Source: Aphanomyces cochlioides
Lineage: Eukaryota > Oomycota > Saprolegniomycetes > Saprolegniales > Verrucalvaceae
Direction: 5' to 3'
DNA: 64,000 bases
Assembly (NCBI GenBank): GCA_019828595.1
Contig: JAHQRK010000012.1
Span: 744,001 to 808,000 of the forward strand
Part shown: positions 31,409-42,042 of the stretch, one piece after another
Numbering within the stretch: position 1 is the first letter of the stretch
Layout: each line of letters begins with the position of its first letter
The notes under the pieces: generated by a model
What the model was told of the DNA's origin: nothing
What the model saw: the letters and a program-made list of their open reading frames with translations, nothing else
Databases searched by the model: none
Position numbers and translations under genes: made by a program

Positions 31409-32054
31409 TGCAAATTGTAGACTGCTGTAGAAAGTCCTGGTAGTGTCTAGATGTTCTGGTGGTGGCGAAGCTTGCACCTCTGTGAATTATTTAGATTATC
31501 CGTACAATTATCCGGATTTTTCATTTTCCCCGGAAACAGGGCATTTTGGCGCCTCCAGCAGGGGTAGGACCCCTGTTTCTGGGGAATTCCTCCGGTTGGC
31601 TACGATGCAATCGGAATTTCAATGTTGTAGTCACATGTGTAGATTGCTCACTCCGATTGGTTGTACATGTCAAAATTTGAGAATATTTTGATAAGATTTG
31701 GCGAAGTTCTGAATTGAAAACGCCAAAATTGTCAATGCACCTATCATTGCGTCGCGCACTGTATCTCTCATCTTCGATTATCAGTTATCTTCGTCATCTC
31801 AAGGTGGATTCAAGAACCGAATTATAGCGAGAATCAACTGTATAGGGCCTGATTGAAGTAAAAACCATAATGAGGTGATATTGTCTGAGGGCGTGTTCGG
31901 TGCAAAACTGGATTCGGACTAAAAAACCAGATTGGTTTAATCTAGATTATTCTAAGGCGATTTGAATGAGATCCATAATCGAACACGATTCCCCCTCACA
32001 CCCCAGAATCTTATATCCCTTGTCATTTCTCGATTGTCGTCATTTGGGATTGTA
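31409..32054. other. element ends, no host gene
   Basis: Holds the right arm of the MULE-bearing element (to 31761) and the left end of the Harbinger element (from 31889). Nothing else is recognised. Confidence 0.5.
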
Positions 32055-32859
32055 ATGGCATTGTCGGCAAGCTGGACGCGTGGCCTCGAAGCCGCCTTTG
32101 TCTCGGCGGTCTCCGATGCAACAAAAAACCCACGTTTTGTTGCGTCCACAGGGAAAAACCTTCGCGCAGCCGGATGGAACAGTGTGTTGGCCCAAGTGAG
32201 TCCCAAGGAGCCATCCATCAAGACGATTGATCAATTGAAATCGAAATGGAAACGCTTGAAGGCAGATTACACTGACTATCACTTTCTTGTTGGTCTCTCT
32301 GGCTTTGGAGACGGCTTTGACGATGAGAAATGGCGAGAGCTTGACGCAGGTCGAAATGGTATATCACATAGCACTCGATTACAATTCATTTTCTCCCATA
32401 GCATCAAATAGGCTTTCACGCTTTCGCAACGACCCATTTATACACTATGACATCATGGCCATGACACTTGGGGATACGATGGCAACAGGAGAAGGACTTA
32501 GCACACTCAATGATGTGCTGTAGACTCGTGGTATTGCATATTTAACTAATGATAGATGAACTGACTTATGGTTAGAAGAAAATGATGGCACTATTGATGA
32601 AAATGATGATAATGAAAGTGTCTTGGACAATGTCCGTCAGGTGGACAGATCTGTCGGAGACTTTGCAAGAGCGCAGAAGAGGGCTAAAATTCTGTACGAT
32701 TTAAAGAAGAATCGTAAGCGCAAAATTTCTGAAGAAGAAAAGGAAGTCAAACAAGCCCGACGGGACATTGCCGATGCCATTCAGGGCATTCATAAAGCTT
32801 TGAACCGACTAGTTGATGCCTATGTTGAGAAGCGAGGCAATGAACACGATTATATGTAG
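32055..32859 (+). CDS. Myb/SANT-like DNA-binding protein of Harbinger element
   Basis: Two or three exons; the first intron is at about 32352-32402. The N-terminal domain starts SWTRGLEAAFVSAVSDAT and contains GWNSVLAQV and LKSKWKRLKADYTDYHFLVG, the trihelix/Myb_DNA-bind_3 pattern of Harbinger partner proteins. The C-terminal part is basic then helical (RDIADAIQGIHKALNRLVDAY), ending at 32859. In this superfamily the Myb partner binds element ends and brings the transposase into the nucleus. The junction near 32520-32575 does not keep frame with any simple intron I tried, so the gene may be damaged there. Confidence 0.7.
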
Positions 32860-32891
32860 TGCGGAAGCATGTATTATGGTGTTAAATGCAT

Positions 32892-34169
32892 TTATTCTTG
32901 AGACTCTTGGAGAAATTGTTGGTATGATTCCCACATTTTGAGTGCAATATTATCGCGCCAAGCTTGAACTTCATGGCGTGTTGCATGATCGATGAACTCA
33001 TCAAGGTTGGATGATAATTCAAGGTCGGACAGGTCGTTCTCGGCATCATCGCCACCATGGGTGGTATCATTGACAAGGTCGAAATTGTCAATTCGCGCGG
33101 CCAGACAAAAGTGCAATGCACAACAGACATAAACAATTGAATTTGCTAGGGTAAGTTCGACCTCCAGAGGCTTATCCAATATGCGCCACTTTCCTCTTCG
33201 TTTCAACAAGCCAAAAGCTTGCTCTACAACGATTCTAGCTTTCGAGTGACGATAATTAAAGAGCTCTTTGTAGTTTTGAGGACGGCCGTCAGAGTCTGGT
33301 GACCACTCACGAAGGTGGTAGCGCGTAGATCGGTATGGTGTAGCACCGTCATGCTTAGAGAATATCCCGCATCACCAAGATAAAAGCAACCCTTGGGAAT
33401 TGATGCTGAAAATTCATGACACGCTCGAAGGACGTATCCGTCACTAGCACATCCTTCAACACCAGGATAAACTGCAAGAAATCGTCCATCATGATCAACC
33501 ACACCGAGAACATTGATGCTTGTATATGATTTCCTGAGAATATAGAGTGTCAGACAAATGCTTGCATTGTGAATCATACCGATTGCGGTAGCGCTCGGCC
33601 AAATGCTTTGGAACAATGACAGGGATGTGTGTCCCGTCAATCGCTCCGATACGTCCACAAAACAATTCTTCCCGCTGGCTGAACGCAGATCTTGATGATT
33701 CGAGTCTTGTTGATCCATGGATGTCTCCACCATAAAATCCAGACGACACAAGGCCATGTAGCACGGCCTTCATTCCGACAATTCGATAGTGATGTAAGGT
33801 TGAATATCCTTTGTTCAAAAAGAATTGCTCCTGAGCACGTACAGCAGCGCCCGTTGCAAGCCAATGGACAACAACACACACTACCTCTCGCGGAGAGAGC
33901 CCTTTTGGGATGAATGGCGCCGCCATCTCAATGAGCGCTTCTAAGCTAGCACTATCCATACGGAATATATCATTCACAATGCGATCACCGTCATCACTGA
34001 GTGTGTTGCATTGATCACGTAGATTGTCAATAAGGCCAGTACCTGGACGAACAAAGCGCACCTGTGGTGTTTTGACAGCGTTTGTGTCGCCGAGGGCGAG
34101 GCCGTTTGCATACGAAGCAACTGCAGCTGCAGCCATCGCGCATGCAATCAGCACATGGTCGTCAGACAT
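32892..34169 (-). pseudogene. Harbinger DDE_Tnp_4 transposase, one frameshift
   Basis: Reads from 34169 (MSDDHVLIACAM) with one 46-base intron at 33534-33579. The catalytic triad is visible: GAIDGTHIPVIVP (Asp), YPGVEGCASDGYVLR (Asp) and RIVVEQAFGLLKRR (Glu). Around 33355-33362, between GDAGYS and the expected PYRSTRYHLREW, the frame shifts by one base. The rest is open to 32892. Otherwise full length, about 400 residues. A recent loss of function, or a sequencing error, is possible because no other damage is visible. Confidence 0.85.
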
Positions 34170-34470
34170 GGCAACTCTCAAATTCTATTCCACTCGAGCC
34201 TTTTCAAATCCGTCCTGCACCATGGATTTAAAAAACCGGATTTTTCAGGATTTTCATGGTGGCTCCATGAACATACTGTACCGAACACGATTTTTTTATA
34301 TAAATAGTCTGAATCCACAAAAATCCGGATTAATCACCCAAACCGAACACGCCCTATAAATACTGTTAATTTCCACTTGCTGCTGATCGAGTTGCTGCAA
34401 CTTTGACACCCACTAATGAGACCAACATCTTTTGCTGATGTTGTCCGACCATTTGTCATCCGGATAAGTA

Positions 34471-34690
34471 TTGTCTGATTTAGTCAAAATTTCCGAACTT
34501 GGCTGAAATCGATCAAACTTTGAATGAATCAACAAATCGAACCAGCCAATCAGCGTCCAGAGCTTGTTTAAAACACACACACACATTAATTCATGTACCT
34601 TCCGATTATACTTGAATTCACTATTGCTAGATTGATCACACAAATTTCGTCGATTTTGATCATAACTGTAAATTTGGACGAAAAAGACAA
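34471..34690 (-). mobile_element. TTGTC-type MITE, family 2 copy
   Basis: 220 bases from TA-TTGTCTGATTTAG to AAAAAGACAA-TA, both TA borders intact. Core contains CCAATCAGCGTCCAGA and an ACACACAC run. Inverted with respect to 38213-38432. Confidence 0.8.
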
Positions 34691-34923
34691 TAATTAGTTG
34701 GAATTTGCGCTCATCTCATTCTCATCTCTTTGAGTCAGTTGAGCATCCGATTAAATTGTGATTGGACATTCCTTGATGACTCCAAGCCTTTCCTTAATTC
34801 TTCGTTCTCTACTCTCCTGGACGCAACATGAAGACCCCATCGAAGAAGGAATTGATAGAAAAAGTGAAGCAGTACGAGCGCATGTACCAGTCTCCGAGAC
34901 AACAAGGTATAATAGTCGAAATA

Positions 34924-35561
34924 TGAAGACCCGCCATTCAAAAAATGGCTTATCGGCCATTTGAAGTTTTCGAGAAAATCAACGTCAAAGATCAGTGGTC
35001 AATTCACAGCTTGAAATTCTTGTTTCGAGAAAATCGAAAAAAACACTTTGCATAAAAAACACTTCATATAACACACACCATCACATTGCCTTGCGATGGA
35101 GGGAGATCAGTCTAACGAGTCTATGACGGCAGTGGAGGGTAATTTGACTTGTCGTCTCGTTTCGGTAACTATCTTCATAGAGATTGAAAGTCATCCAGCG
35201 CTTGCACCAACAGAACAAGCGAAAGCGCTATATTGACGTTGTGTTTTATTCAGATGTTTCAAACACTCGGAAGATTGTTTTTTACCTTTTCTATTGATTA
35301 GAGAATGAATTGTAAGAAACAAACAGTTCCATTCGATTCAGCGTGAAAAATACTTTTAGAACAAACCAATATCTCAAAATCGAGATTTTGGAGAAAAAAG
35401 GTCAGTCGCTCACTCCCAACCTCCATAACTTTGGCCTCGCTGCACTTCTAGGAGCGCTTGAGGTGTCAAAACGTAGCTAAAGGAGTCTAGTTTGACATGC
35501 TATATGTAACTCAAACGTTGCACGATGGTCGATAAGCCATTTTTTGAATGGTGGGTCTTCA
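34924..35561. mobile_element. MITE with 37 bp inverted ends
   Basis: Ends read inward TGAAGACCC(G/A)CCATTC, AAAAAATGGCTTATCG and (G/A)CCAT, only two mismatches, bordered by TA (34922-34923, 35562-35563). 638 bases without coding capacity. Tc1/mariner-like by its TA duplication; a different family from the TTGTC MITEs. Confidence 0.8.
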
Positions 35562-35944
35562 TATGGCACTTATACACCAGAAGCAACCGGATGCTTCCAT
35601 ATGGTACAGATAATGAACCAGAATGACCTCTCTGAGCTCATTATTCAAAAGCGAAAATTTCATGAACCGCGGAGGATTCTAATTGGCTGCGGTTCATTAT
35701 TGGAGTTACTTTAATAGGGCCCATAATAGTACTCTAGCAGGATGTTTACGATTACAAATCTTTTTTACGATTACAAATCTTTGGCTCTCGGCGTGCGGGA
35801 TCTTTCGTCATGTTGAGGGCCTGGTCGGGGAAGAAATCCATCCCTGCCAGGCAGGAACGTTATCCGGAATTTTTTGGAATTTTTTTCGAAAAATATCAAA
35901 AAGTATTTTTTTCGATTTTCTGAAAATGTGTCTGAAGCAGGAAC

Positions 35945-37967
35945 TAGTGTTGTCAACTCGTTTAATTGAGTCGAGTCAAGTTGGAGCCCGTATGGTCAGG
36001 TCGATCACGGGTCATGGAATGGCTGACTTGATCGACTCGGGTTGGACCCGAGTTGAACTGGAGTCGACCCGATTTCAAGCAATTCAGATAACCCGCGACT
36101 TCAAACAATACTATTACAACGATTATACTTCAAGAACGACTGTAGCTCACAAATCATCTCGATGGAATCACCTCCTAGTTGAGTGCGTCGCTTGTCAACA
36201 GTTTGACCAGCCATTGAAAATGCTGACTCGCTTGGAACTGATGTAGACGTTAGTCCAAGATACTCACGCGCCATGAACGCTATACGCGGGTAGATTTGGC
36301 AATTGTATCGCATCCACTGCAAAACCTCCTCGTCGCTCTTATTCATGCGCTCACAAGGATGAGCAATCCACCTTCGTGCCTCGGAAGCAAAGGGCTCACT
36401 TGTAGTTTGACTACGAACAAACAGAGAGTCTAGTGTTGCCAAGATATCATTGCTCGGATCAACAAATGAATTGCTGCCGGAGGAAAGTGAGCCAGAGTCA
36501 ATGTTGTCGACATATCGCGAGTGGTTTCCCACTCAATAACCAAACAGTTTTCAAGGGTATCCCGATCGTCAGCAAAGTCTTTTGTTCGTGGATCTAATGC
36601 AGCGGCAATTTTTACAACGGGCTGCTGAATAAGATCGTCGTAGTCCATCAATTTGTTTGAATCGCTTGTGCAAATGCAGAAGTGTGTGAGCATCGATAGC
36701 CTGCACAAGTATTGACAGCATCTGACAGTCTCTGTTTGATCACAACCATCGAGGGTACAATTAAACCAAGTGTAGGATATTTTGATGCGGACATCACCAC
36801 CGTTGCATCCTTAAATGTCTTCAAGAACACACAGAAGTCTTCCAGTGCAGACCACATTGACTTATCAATATCTTGGGCAAGGTGGTCTCTGGGACCAATG
36901 ACAAAATTCACAAAACCATCATGGCCATTTCGAATACGCCTCAGAAGCTCAATGATGGCTGGTTTAAGAGCAAGAATAGTAGACACCATTGACCAAGTTC
37001 TATTCCATCTTGTAGGTACTTCGAGTTCAAGAACTCTGGGTTTGATCTTAACCGTTGCTGACACAGCGTGCAAAGCTTCCAACAGCTTTGGCGAGTCAAT
37101 CATCTTCTTTGCGATATCTCGAAAGTGGCCAATAGCTGCATCAATCGCTGGACACTTTGAAAGACTGTCCTTGACAGCTAACTGAAGAGTATGGGCAAAA
37201 CAACGCAGCAGTACAACTTGGCCACCTTGCCACATTTGATAGAGACGATTGTACGGAGCAGTAAGTGACTCCCCGTCCTGGTCCACGGTAGACCCTTGGT
37301 ACTTTGTCATGAACTCTGGGAGCAATCGATTTATAGCCTCAACCATTGTTGTGTTGGTTGAAGCATTGTCTCCAGTTATACACCAAAGGCAGGGCAAAAG
37401 ACGAGGAGACATTTCTTCAACGCCTTCAAGCAAATGGCGAGCTAATCGCTGACCAGTATGTGGATACATCACACATTTGAATGCAATAATGACGCTACGC
37501 ATCTGCCAAGCGGTGTCGATATAGTGTAGAGTAACAACCATGTAGCCACGTTTTGCAATGGATGTCCACATATCCGTTGTAAGACCTATTCGCATCCGAT
37601 AGCAGTCGGATTCAAGTTGTTGTTGACAGATTGCGTCGGGGCCGCATCTGTCATCACCGCATGTAGAGATAGAGCTTGGGAATATGTCGGATGAATTCGC
37701 ACAATCAGAGCTCTGGGCACTAAACATGTCCTCCGCTGACATCGCTTGACTCCAAACGGTCACGAATAGTTGTGAAACTGCCACTAGATCTCTGTTTACG
37801 ACCAATGGCGCATGGTTTGAGGTTGACCCGAGTCGACCCGAGTCGATCAGGGTCAGTCGTTATGCCAACCGGGTTGAGTCGAGTTGACTAGTATGATGCA
37901 ACCCATCACGAGTCAATCAGGGTTGACCCAGTCTGACTCGGGTCGGTTTGACTCGCTGACAACTCTA
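35945..37967 (-). mobile_element. hAT transposon with perfect 8 bp target duplication
   Basis: Ends read inward TAGTGTTGTCAACTCG and TAGAGTTGTCAGCGAG. The 8 bases GCAGGAAC flank both sides exactly (35937-35944, 37968-37975), the expected hAT target duplication. Subterminal regions are full of GAGTCGACCCG/GACTCGGGT repeats, likely transposase-binding sites. The coding part is the decayed transposase on the minus strand. Confidence 0.92.
36101..37805 (-). pseudogene. hAT transposase, multiply frameshifted
   Basis: Reads LTTDMWTSIAKRGYMVVTLHY, CITGDNASTNTTMVEAINRL (catalytic region with Asp), LLRCFAHTLQLAVKDSL (CxxH with W-region EVPTRWNRTWSM), then KIAAALDPRTK and a C-terminal dimerisation domain YPRIAFMAREYLGLTSTSVP followed by SESAFSMAG. 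Frame changes near 36680 and 36510 break it. An N-terminal BED finger is missing; the reading begins near 37805. A defunct member of the Ac/Tip100-like branch. Confidence 0.85.
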
Positions 37968-38212
37968 GCAGGAACGGACTTGTTGAGGCAGAGATGGATC
38001 ATCTCTGCCTGGAAAAAGGCGTTCCTGCCTGAGTTTATCCGAAAAGCATGAACGACCCCATTATCCGGAAATTATTGGAATTGACCAATCAGAAGCCTGA
38101 ATCCGTCCCTGAAGCATGGATAGAATGTTCGGCGACCAGGCAGACCGAACGTGGGCGTTTTGAAATGCACGCGAGCGGTCGATTCAATCACAGAGATCAT
38201 ACCGCCGATATA

Positions 38213-38432
38213 TTGTCTTTTTCGTCCAAATTTACAGTTTTGATCAAAGTCGACGAAATTTGTGTGATCAATCTGGCAATAGTGAATTCAAGTATAATCG
38301 GAAGGTACATGAATTAATGTGTGTGTGTGTTTTAAACAAGCTCTGGACGCTGATTGGCTGGTTCGATTTGTTGATTCATTCAAAGTTTGATCGATTTCAG
38401 CCAAGTTCGGAAATTTTGACTAAATCAGACAA
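38213..38432 (+). mobile_element. TTGTC-type MITE, family 2 copy
   Basis: Inverted mate of 34471-34690 with intact TA borders (38211-38212, 38433-38434), part of the inverted ends of the 4.1 kb block. Confidence 0.8.
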
Positions 38433-38521
38433 TACTTATCCGGATGACAAATGGTCGGACAACATCAGCAAAAGATGTTGGTCTCATCGAGTTGCTGACA
38501 CCCACTAATGATGTATAGCCT

Positions 38522-38836
38522 TCATGGACATTCACTGGAGTGAACGACATCGAAAACGTGGCGGTGTGGCAACATAGCGACGAAAAACACGATCAGATTG
38601 ACGTTCTTTTCGCTGCATACGCTTGTCTGATCGTGCGATTCGGTGGGCATGCAGGTTCCATCGTGTGGCCCAAACCAACCGACGATTTTAGATTCGACCA
38701 CGCAAGGGCTCAAACATCCGAGGAGTCTTGTCAAAGCTCCGTTGGTCGAATCTAATATGTCGAATGCAATCCATCCGGTCACTGTCGAATTCATTGCTCC
38801 TCTCGAATGGCCAACCACAGCGAGAGTAGTTTCCAC
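38522..38836 (-). pseudogene. possible alpha/beta-hydrolase fragment
   Basis: The minus strand reads METTLAVVGHSRGAMNSTV, where GHSRG fits the G-x-S-x-G nucleophile elbow of lipases and hydrolases. A second frame upstream reads PEEILHEHMKKFIEDKPALT. The two frames are not joined and no full domain is present. Lies among MITEs; likely a gene remnant if real. Confidence 0.25.
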
Positions 38837-39052
38837 GTCAAGGCGGGTTTATCTTCGATGAACTTCTTCATGTGTTCGTGAAGGATTTCTTCAGGCGACA
38901 TCAGCCTCCAGCTTGCCGTCGGCCAATCATCGGACGCGATACAACTGATGGTTGATTACTATTTCCAAAATGGCTTAAACTTTACGGTAAAGTGAGTAAA
39001 ACGTGTTTCATGTCCATTCCAATGTGAGTGTCACATTCATTCTTACAAAGTA

Positions 39053-39287
39053 TTGTCTGATTGACTCAAAATTTCCGAACCTGGCTGAAATCGATCAAAC
39101 TTTGAATCAATCAACAAATCGAACCAGCCAATCAGCGTCCAGAATTTGTTTAAAACACACACAAAACACACCAACACACACATTAATTCATGTACCTTCC
39201 GATTATACTTGAATTCACTATTGCTAGATTGATCACACAAATTTCGTCGATTTTGATCAAAACTGTAAATTTGGACGAAAAAGACAA
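39053..39287 (-). mobile_element. TTGTC-type MITE, family 2 copy
   Basis: Third copy of the 220-base family, here 235 bases because of an insertion in the ACACAC stretch. TA borders at 39051-39052 and 39288-39289. Confidence 0.75.
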
Positions 39288-39375
39288 TATAATATTATAT
39301 AGGTTATCACACTTCCAAAAAAGTACTATTTACTGCCAAATCTGATATATTATATAGTATAAGATAATAAGGAGT

Positions 39376-39624
39376 ATTGTCTTTTTCACCCAAATTTGTA
39401 TTTTTTTACCGAAATCGAATTCTATTCCAAATCGATTCGATCATACTGAAGTCAAGTATACATGGAAAGTATGGCAAACGTCTCAAATTAATTACACGTG
39501 TGTCTGGGTGTGTTTTGCGTGAATTAGGTAAATACTCGATTCTGATTGGCTGAGCGATTTGCAGATCGATTTGAAAAATCGATATATTTCGGACCCCCTC
39601 ACAATTTCGAATGAAATTGACAAT
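39376..39624 (+). mobile_element. TTGTC-type MITE, family 1 copy
   Basis: Near-identical to 10738-10988. It starts one base inside TA-TTGTC and ends GACAA-TA with both TA borders intact. Confidence 0.8.
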
Positions 39625-39713
39625 ATTTGTTGTAAGAATAGTCAATGAACTATACTACTGTATGGAAATCCAGTATTGAGTTTTAACAGGTCGTTAAACG
39701 TTCAACGCTCAAT

Positions 39714-41683
39714 ATGTCGGAGTTTGAATCTACATTTTGCCCACTTGGCATGGGCTGGCCGGCTGCAACGACGTCGAACGTGATGCAAAGCGTGCTGCGC
39801 AGATCTCCTGCGACCTTTGATGTTCTCTCATGCGGCTCGTCGCATGTGGATATCGTCAGCCACGTCAAGCAACTCCCGCGCTCGCACGCGACGACCTTCC
39901 TTCATGTACTTTCTGCAGTGTCGACTGGACATTGATTCACAACTCGTGTAGCGGAAGAAACTTGTCAAGGAAGTTGTCACGGGCGGCGCTCTCAACCATC
40001 TTGCGTGGTGCCAAACGCTTGGCCTTCAGTCTGGCTTGCTTTCCTTCCAAGTACGTTCAATTGCACCGACGGAGCAGCTGATGTATTGAATAGGGTGCGG
40101 ACAAATATGGAGACATGATCCGTGAAACCCTCCATGCGCATCAAATCAACACCGACTATGTCGTACAAAAGGAAGACTTTGAAACGACTGTCAGTCGCAC
40201 ATTCGTTGCACCCACGGGCGAGCAATGCTCGATTTTGTCGGGAGGTTCCATGCTGGAATTGCCTCAACGTGCCATGGAAATGTTCTTCTCGGAGCCAATT
40301 CAGCATGCCAAGTGCATCTCGACTGAAATCCGACACGTTCCACTCGCAAGTGTCGAAGAAACACTCGACTTGGCCGCACATGCTATCCGATTCCTCGATT
40401 TGGCCACACTTCCATCAATTGCGGTGAATGATGCTGATCTTGGAGATTGGGAAACACTTGAACGTTGCATTTCCAAGTCGACTGTGGTCAAAACCTCGCT
40501 GAAATCTGCCCGTGAGTTGATCAATGATCCTGCTGCCACGTCTCCAGAAGATATCGCCTCCCGTCTGTCAGCCAAGTTTCACGTGCCTTTCGTTGTCCTA
40601 ACGGACGATGTGCATGGCGCCGTGCTGTCTTTGTTCCTTGACGGTGGTAACACCATGGTGTCAACTTCATCATGGCCTGCAACTTCGTCAGTTGTTGACA
40701 CTGCTGGTGCTGACGATGCCTTCTTCAGCGGCCTTATCACCGGTGTCCACCGATGGGTATTGCAATCTTCTGTCCTTGCAGAGCTAACCTTCCCATCTCT
40801 AGGGCGTGCCTCGTGACATCGATGCTGCCACTCGGATTGTCACCCTTGCTGGGGCGACACGTGCCGCCTGCCTTGAAACACCGGGAACGCTCCCTGCAGA
40901 CAGCAGTCTCAATCTTGTGCTAAAGTTTGCTCCGTTTGATGTCCCTGCCAAGAGCCGCACAATGTCCTCGCTCGATACGATTCCATTCTTGAAAGCAGTG
41001 GATGGCCCCAATTCATCCCTCACCAAGGACATCGATGCTCTTCTTGTAAGTTACTTCGTCCTCTAAAGCAGTCTCCCTGACAAACTTTGCAGAACTTGAG
41101 GCGGCTCTTCCACAACCTCGACTACGCCACGCATTTCCAGGCTTTTGTCCAGCGCATTATTGCGTGCCGTGAAAATCGCAACCGAGTTTATACCTGTGGT
41201 ATTGGCAAGTCGGGCATCGTCGCGAGACGCTTCGCTTCAACACTTAGTTCATTGTCGGTTCCATCTCAATGGATCCACGGCAGCGAATGGACGCACGGCG
41301 AGCTGGGAAATTTGATTCCTGGTGACGTTGTCATCCTCATCTCCAACAGCGGCAAGACCCCTGAACTCTTGCACTTGCCTGAACTATTTCACAAATTTGA
41401 AGTCGATGTCATGTGTTTGGCCGGCAATATCGACAGTCCTCTCTACAACGCGAGTGACTACAAGATCTACACCCCTGCCAAAGATTGCTTGTTCGATAGC
41501 GTGCCTGCTCGCAGTATCGTCGCGCAAGAGGCGGTATGCAATGCCGTCGCCGAATCCGTCGTCGCTATTAGTGGAATCAAGCGCGCCACGTTCAAACGCA
41601 ACCACCCAGGTGGTGCCATCGGCATTATCTCCGTCGAGCCATCGTCGTCTTCGTATCCTCCAAACCCCCAGACAGGCAAATAA
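39714..41683 (+). CDS. PfkB-family sugar kinase fused to a SIS sugar isomerase domain
   Basis: Five exons (39714-39905, 39952-40050, 40094-40756, 40803-41045, 41093-41683) give 595 residues. Residues about 35-330 are a PfkB/ribokinase domain: FDVLSCGSSHVDIVSHVKQL, the substrate GG (TGGALNHLAWCQ), and the C-terminal signature DTAGADDAFFSGLI, with the catalytic Asp kept but the preceding Gly of GAGD replaced by Asp. Residues about 395-580 are a SIS domain of KpsF/GutQ type: VYTCGIGKSGIVARRFASTL, ILISNSGKTPELL and KRNHPGGAIG. KpsF-type enzymes interconvert ribulose-5-P and arabinose-5-P. No CBS domains follow. The fusion suggests consecutive steps on one sugar phosphate, but the substrate is unknown. 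Cytosolic, no signal peptide seen. Confidence 0.88.
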
Positions 41684-41928
41684 GCCATCCCCCAACCAAA
41701 CCAGGCGGAAGTATATTTTATAAATGCAGACAGCCTCATGGCGGCATCAAGTTTATTGATCTAGCTATGTATTTACCAACACGATTTCTTTAACCACGTC
41801 TTTGCCATACGCACAAAGAGATAGCAACTAAACGAGGACAAGATGAATCATGGATACACTGGAAGTCACCGGCCATCGTGGCTGTGTCTTCCACTTTGTG
41901 ACCCTTGAAGATCACTTTCTTCACCTTT

Positions 41929-41998
41929 GTAACCCCTGCACCCCTGAAACCCTACACTCCATTAAGACTTTAACCCTTTAACCCCTACACCCCTAAAC
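41929..41998 (+). promoter_or_regulatory. telomere-like C-rich tract upstream of LRRC40
   Basis: AACCCCTGCACCCCTGAAAC, CCTACACTCC, TAACCCTTTAACCCCTACAC and CCCTAAAC follow each other, degenerate versions of CCCTAAA. The tract ends 45 bases before the start codon, with the C-rich strand as sense strand. Comparable tracts precede two other genes. Resembles plant telo-boxes; function is inference. Confidence 0.5.
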
Positions 41999-42042
41999 AT
42001 GCATTCTTGTGTCGAATGTATGTCTCTCATTTGAATTTCAAA

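Larger units (their letters stand above)
27592..31761 (+). mobile_element. 4.2 kb MULE-bearing element with inverted ends
   Basis: Both ends read inward as CAGTGCGCGACGCA(A/T)TG (27592-27608 and 31745-31761 reversed) and are bordered by TA. Farther in, about 100 bases are repeated in inverted orientation: GGGGAATTCC, CAGAAACAGGGGTCCTACCC, CTGCTGGAGGCGCCAAAATG and CCGGATAATTGTACGGATAA (about 27650-27760 and 31490-31592). The right terminal arm is about 100 bases longer than the left. It carries a MULE transposase gene, a C2H2-like ORF on the other strand and an inserted MITE. MULEs usually make 8-11 bp duplications, which I do not find here; TA borders are unexpected. Confidence 0.7.
31889..34354. 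mobile_element. PIF/Harbinger DNA transposon, 2.5 kb
   Basis: Ends read inward as GGGCGTGTTCGGT (31889-31901 and 34342-34354 reversed), a typical Harbinger-type terminus. Interior ORFs are the two expected partners: a Myb/SANT-like protein (+) and a DDE_Tnp_4 transposase (-), arranged convergently. The usual 3 bp target duplication is not evident, so the borders may be off by a base or decayed. Confidence 0.85.
34413..38490. repeat. 4.1 kb block with ~278 bp inverted ends
   Basis: 34413-34690 and 38213-38490 are inverted copies of each other. They start ATGAGACCAACATCTTTTGC and include CGACCATTTG, TCATCCGGATAAG and a complete TTGTC-type MITE. Outside both ends, in direct orientation, lie copies of CGAGTTGCTG followed by ACACCCACTAATGA (left near 34387-34418, right near 38485-38512). 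The block encloses another MITE (34924-35561) and a hAT element (35945-37967). No transposase specific to the outer ends is seen. Confidence 0.6.

Noticed and set aside
31888..34355. 3 bp target duplication for the Harbinger element
   Set aside because: Flanking triplets (CTG/TGA and ATA/TAT) do not match under either border choice.
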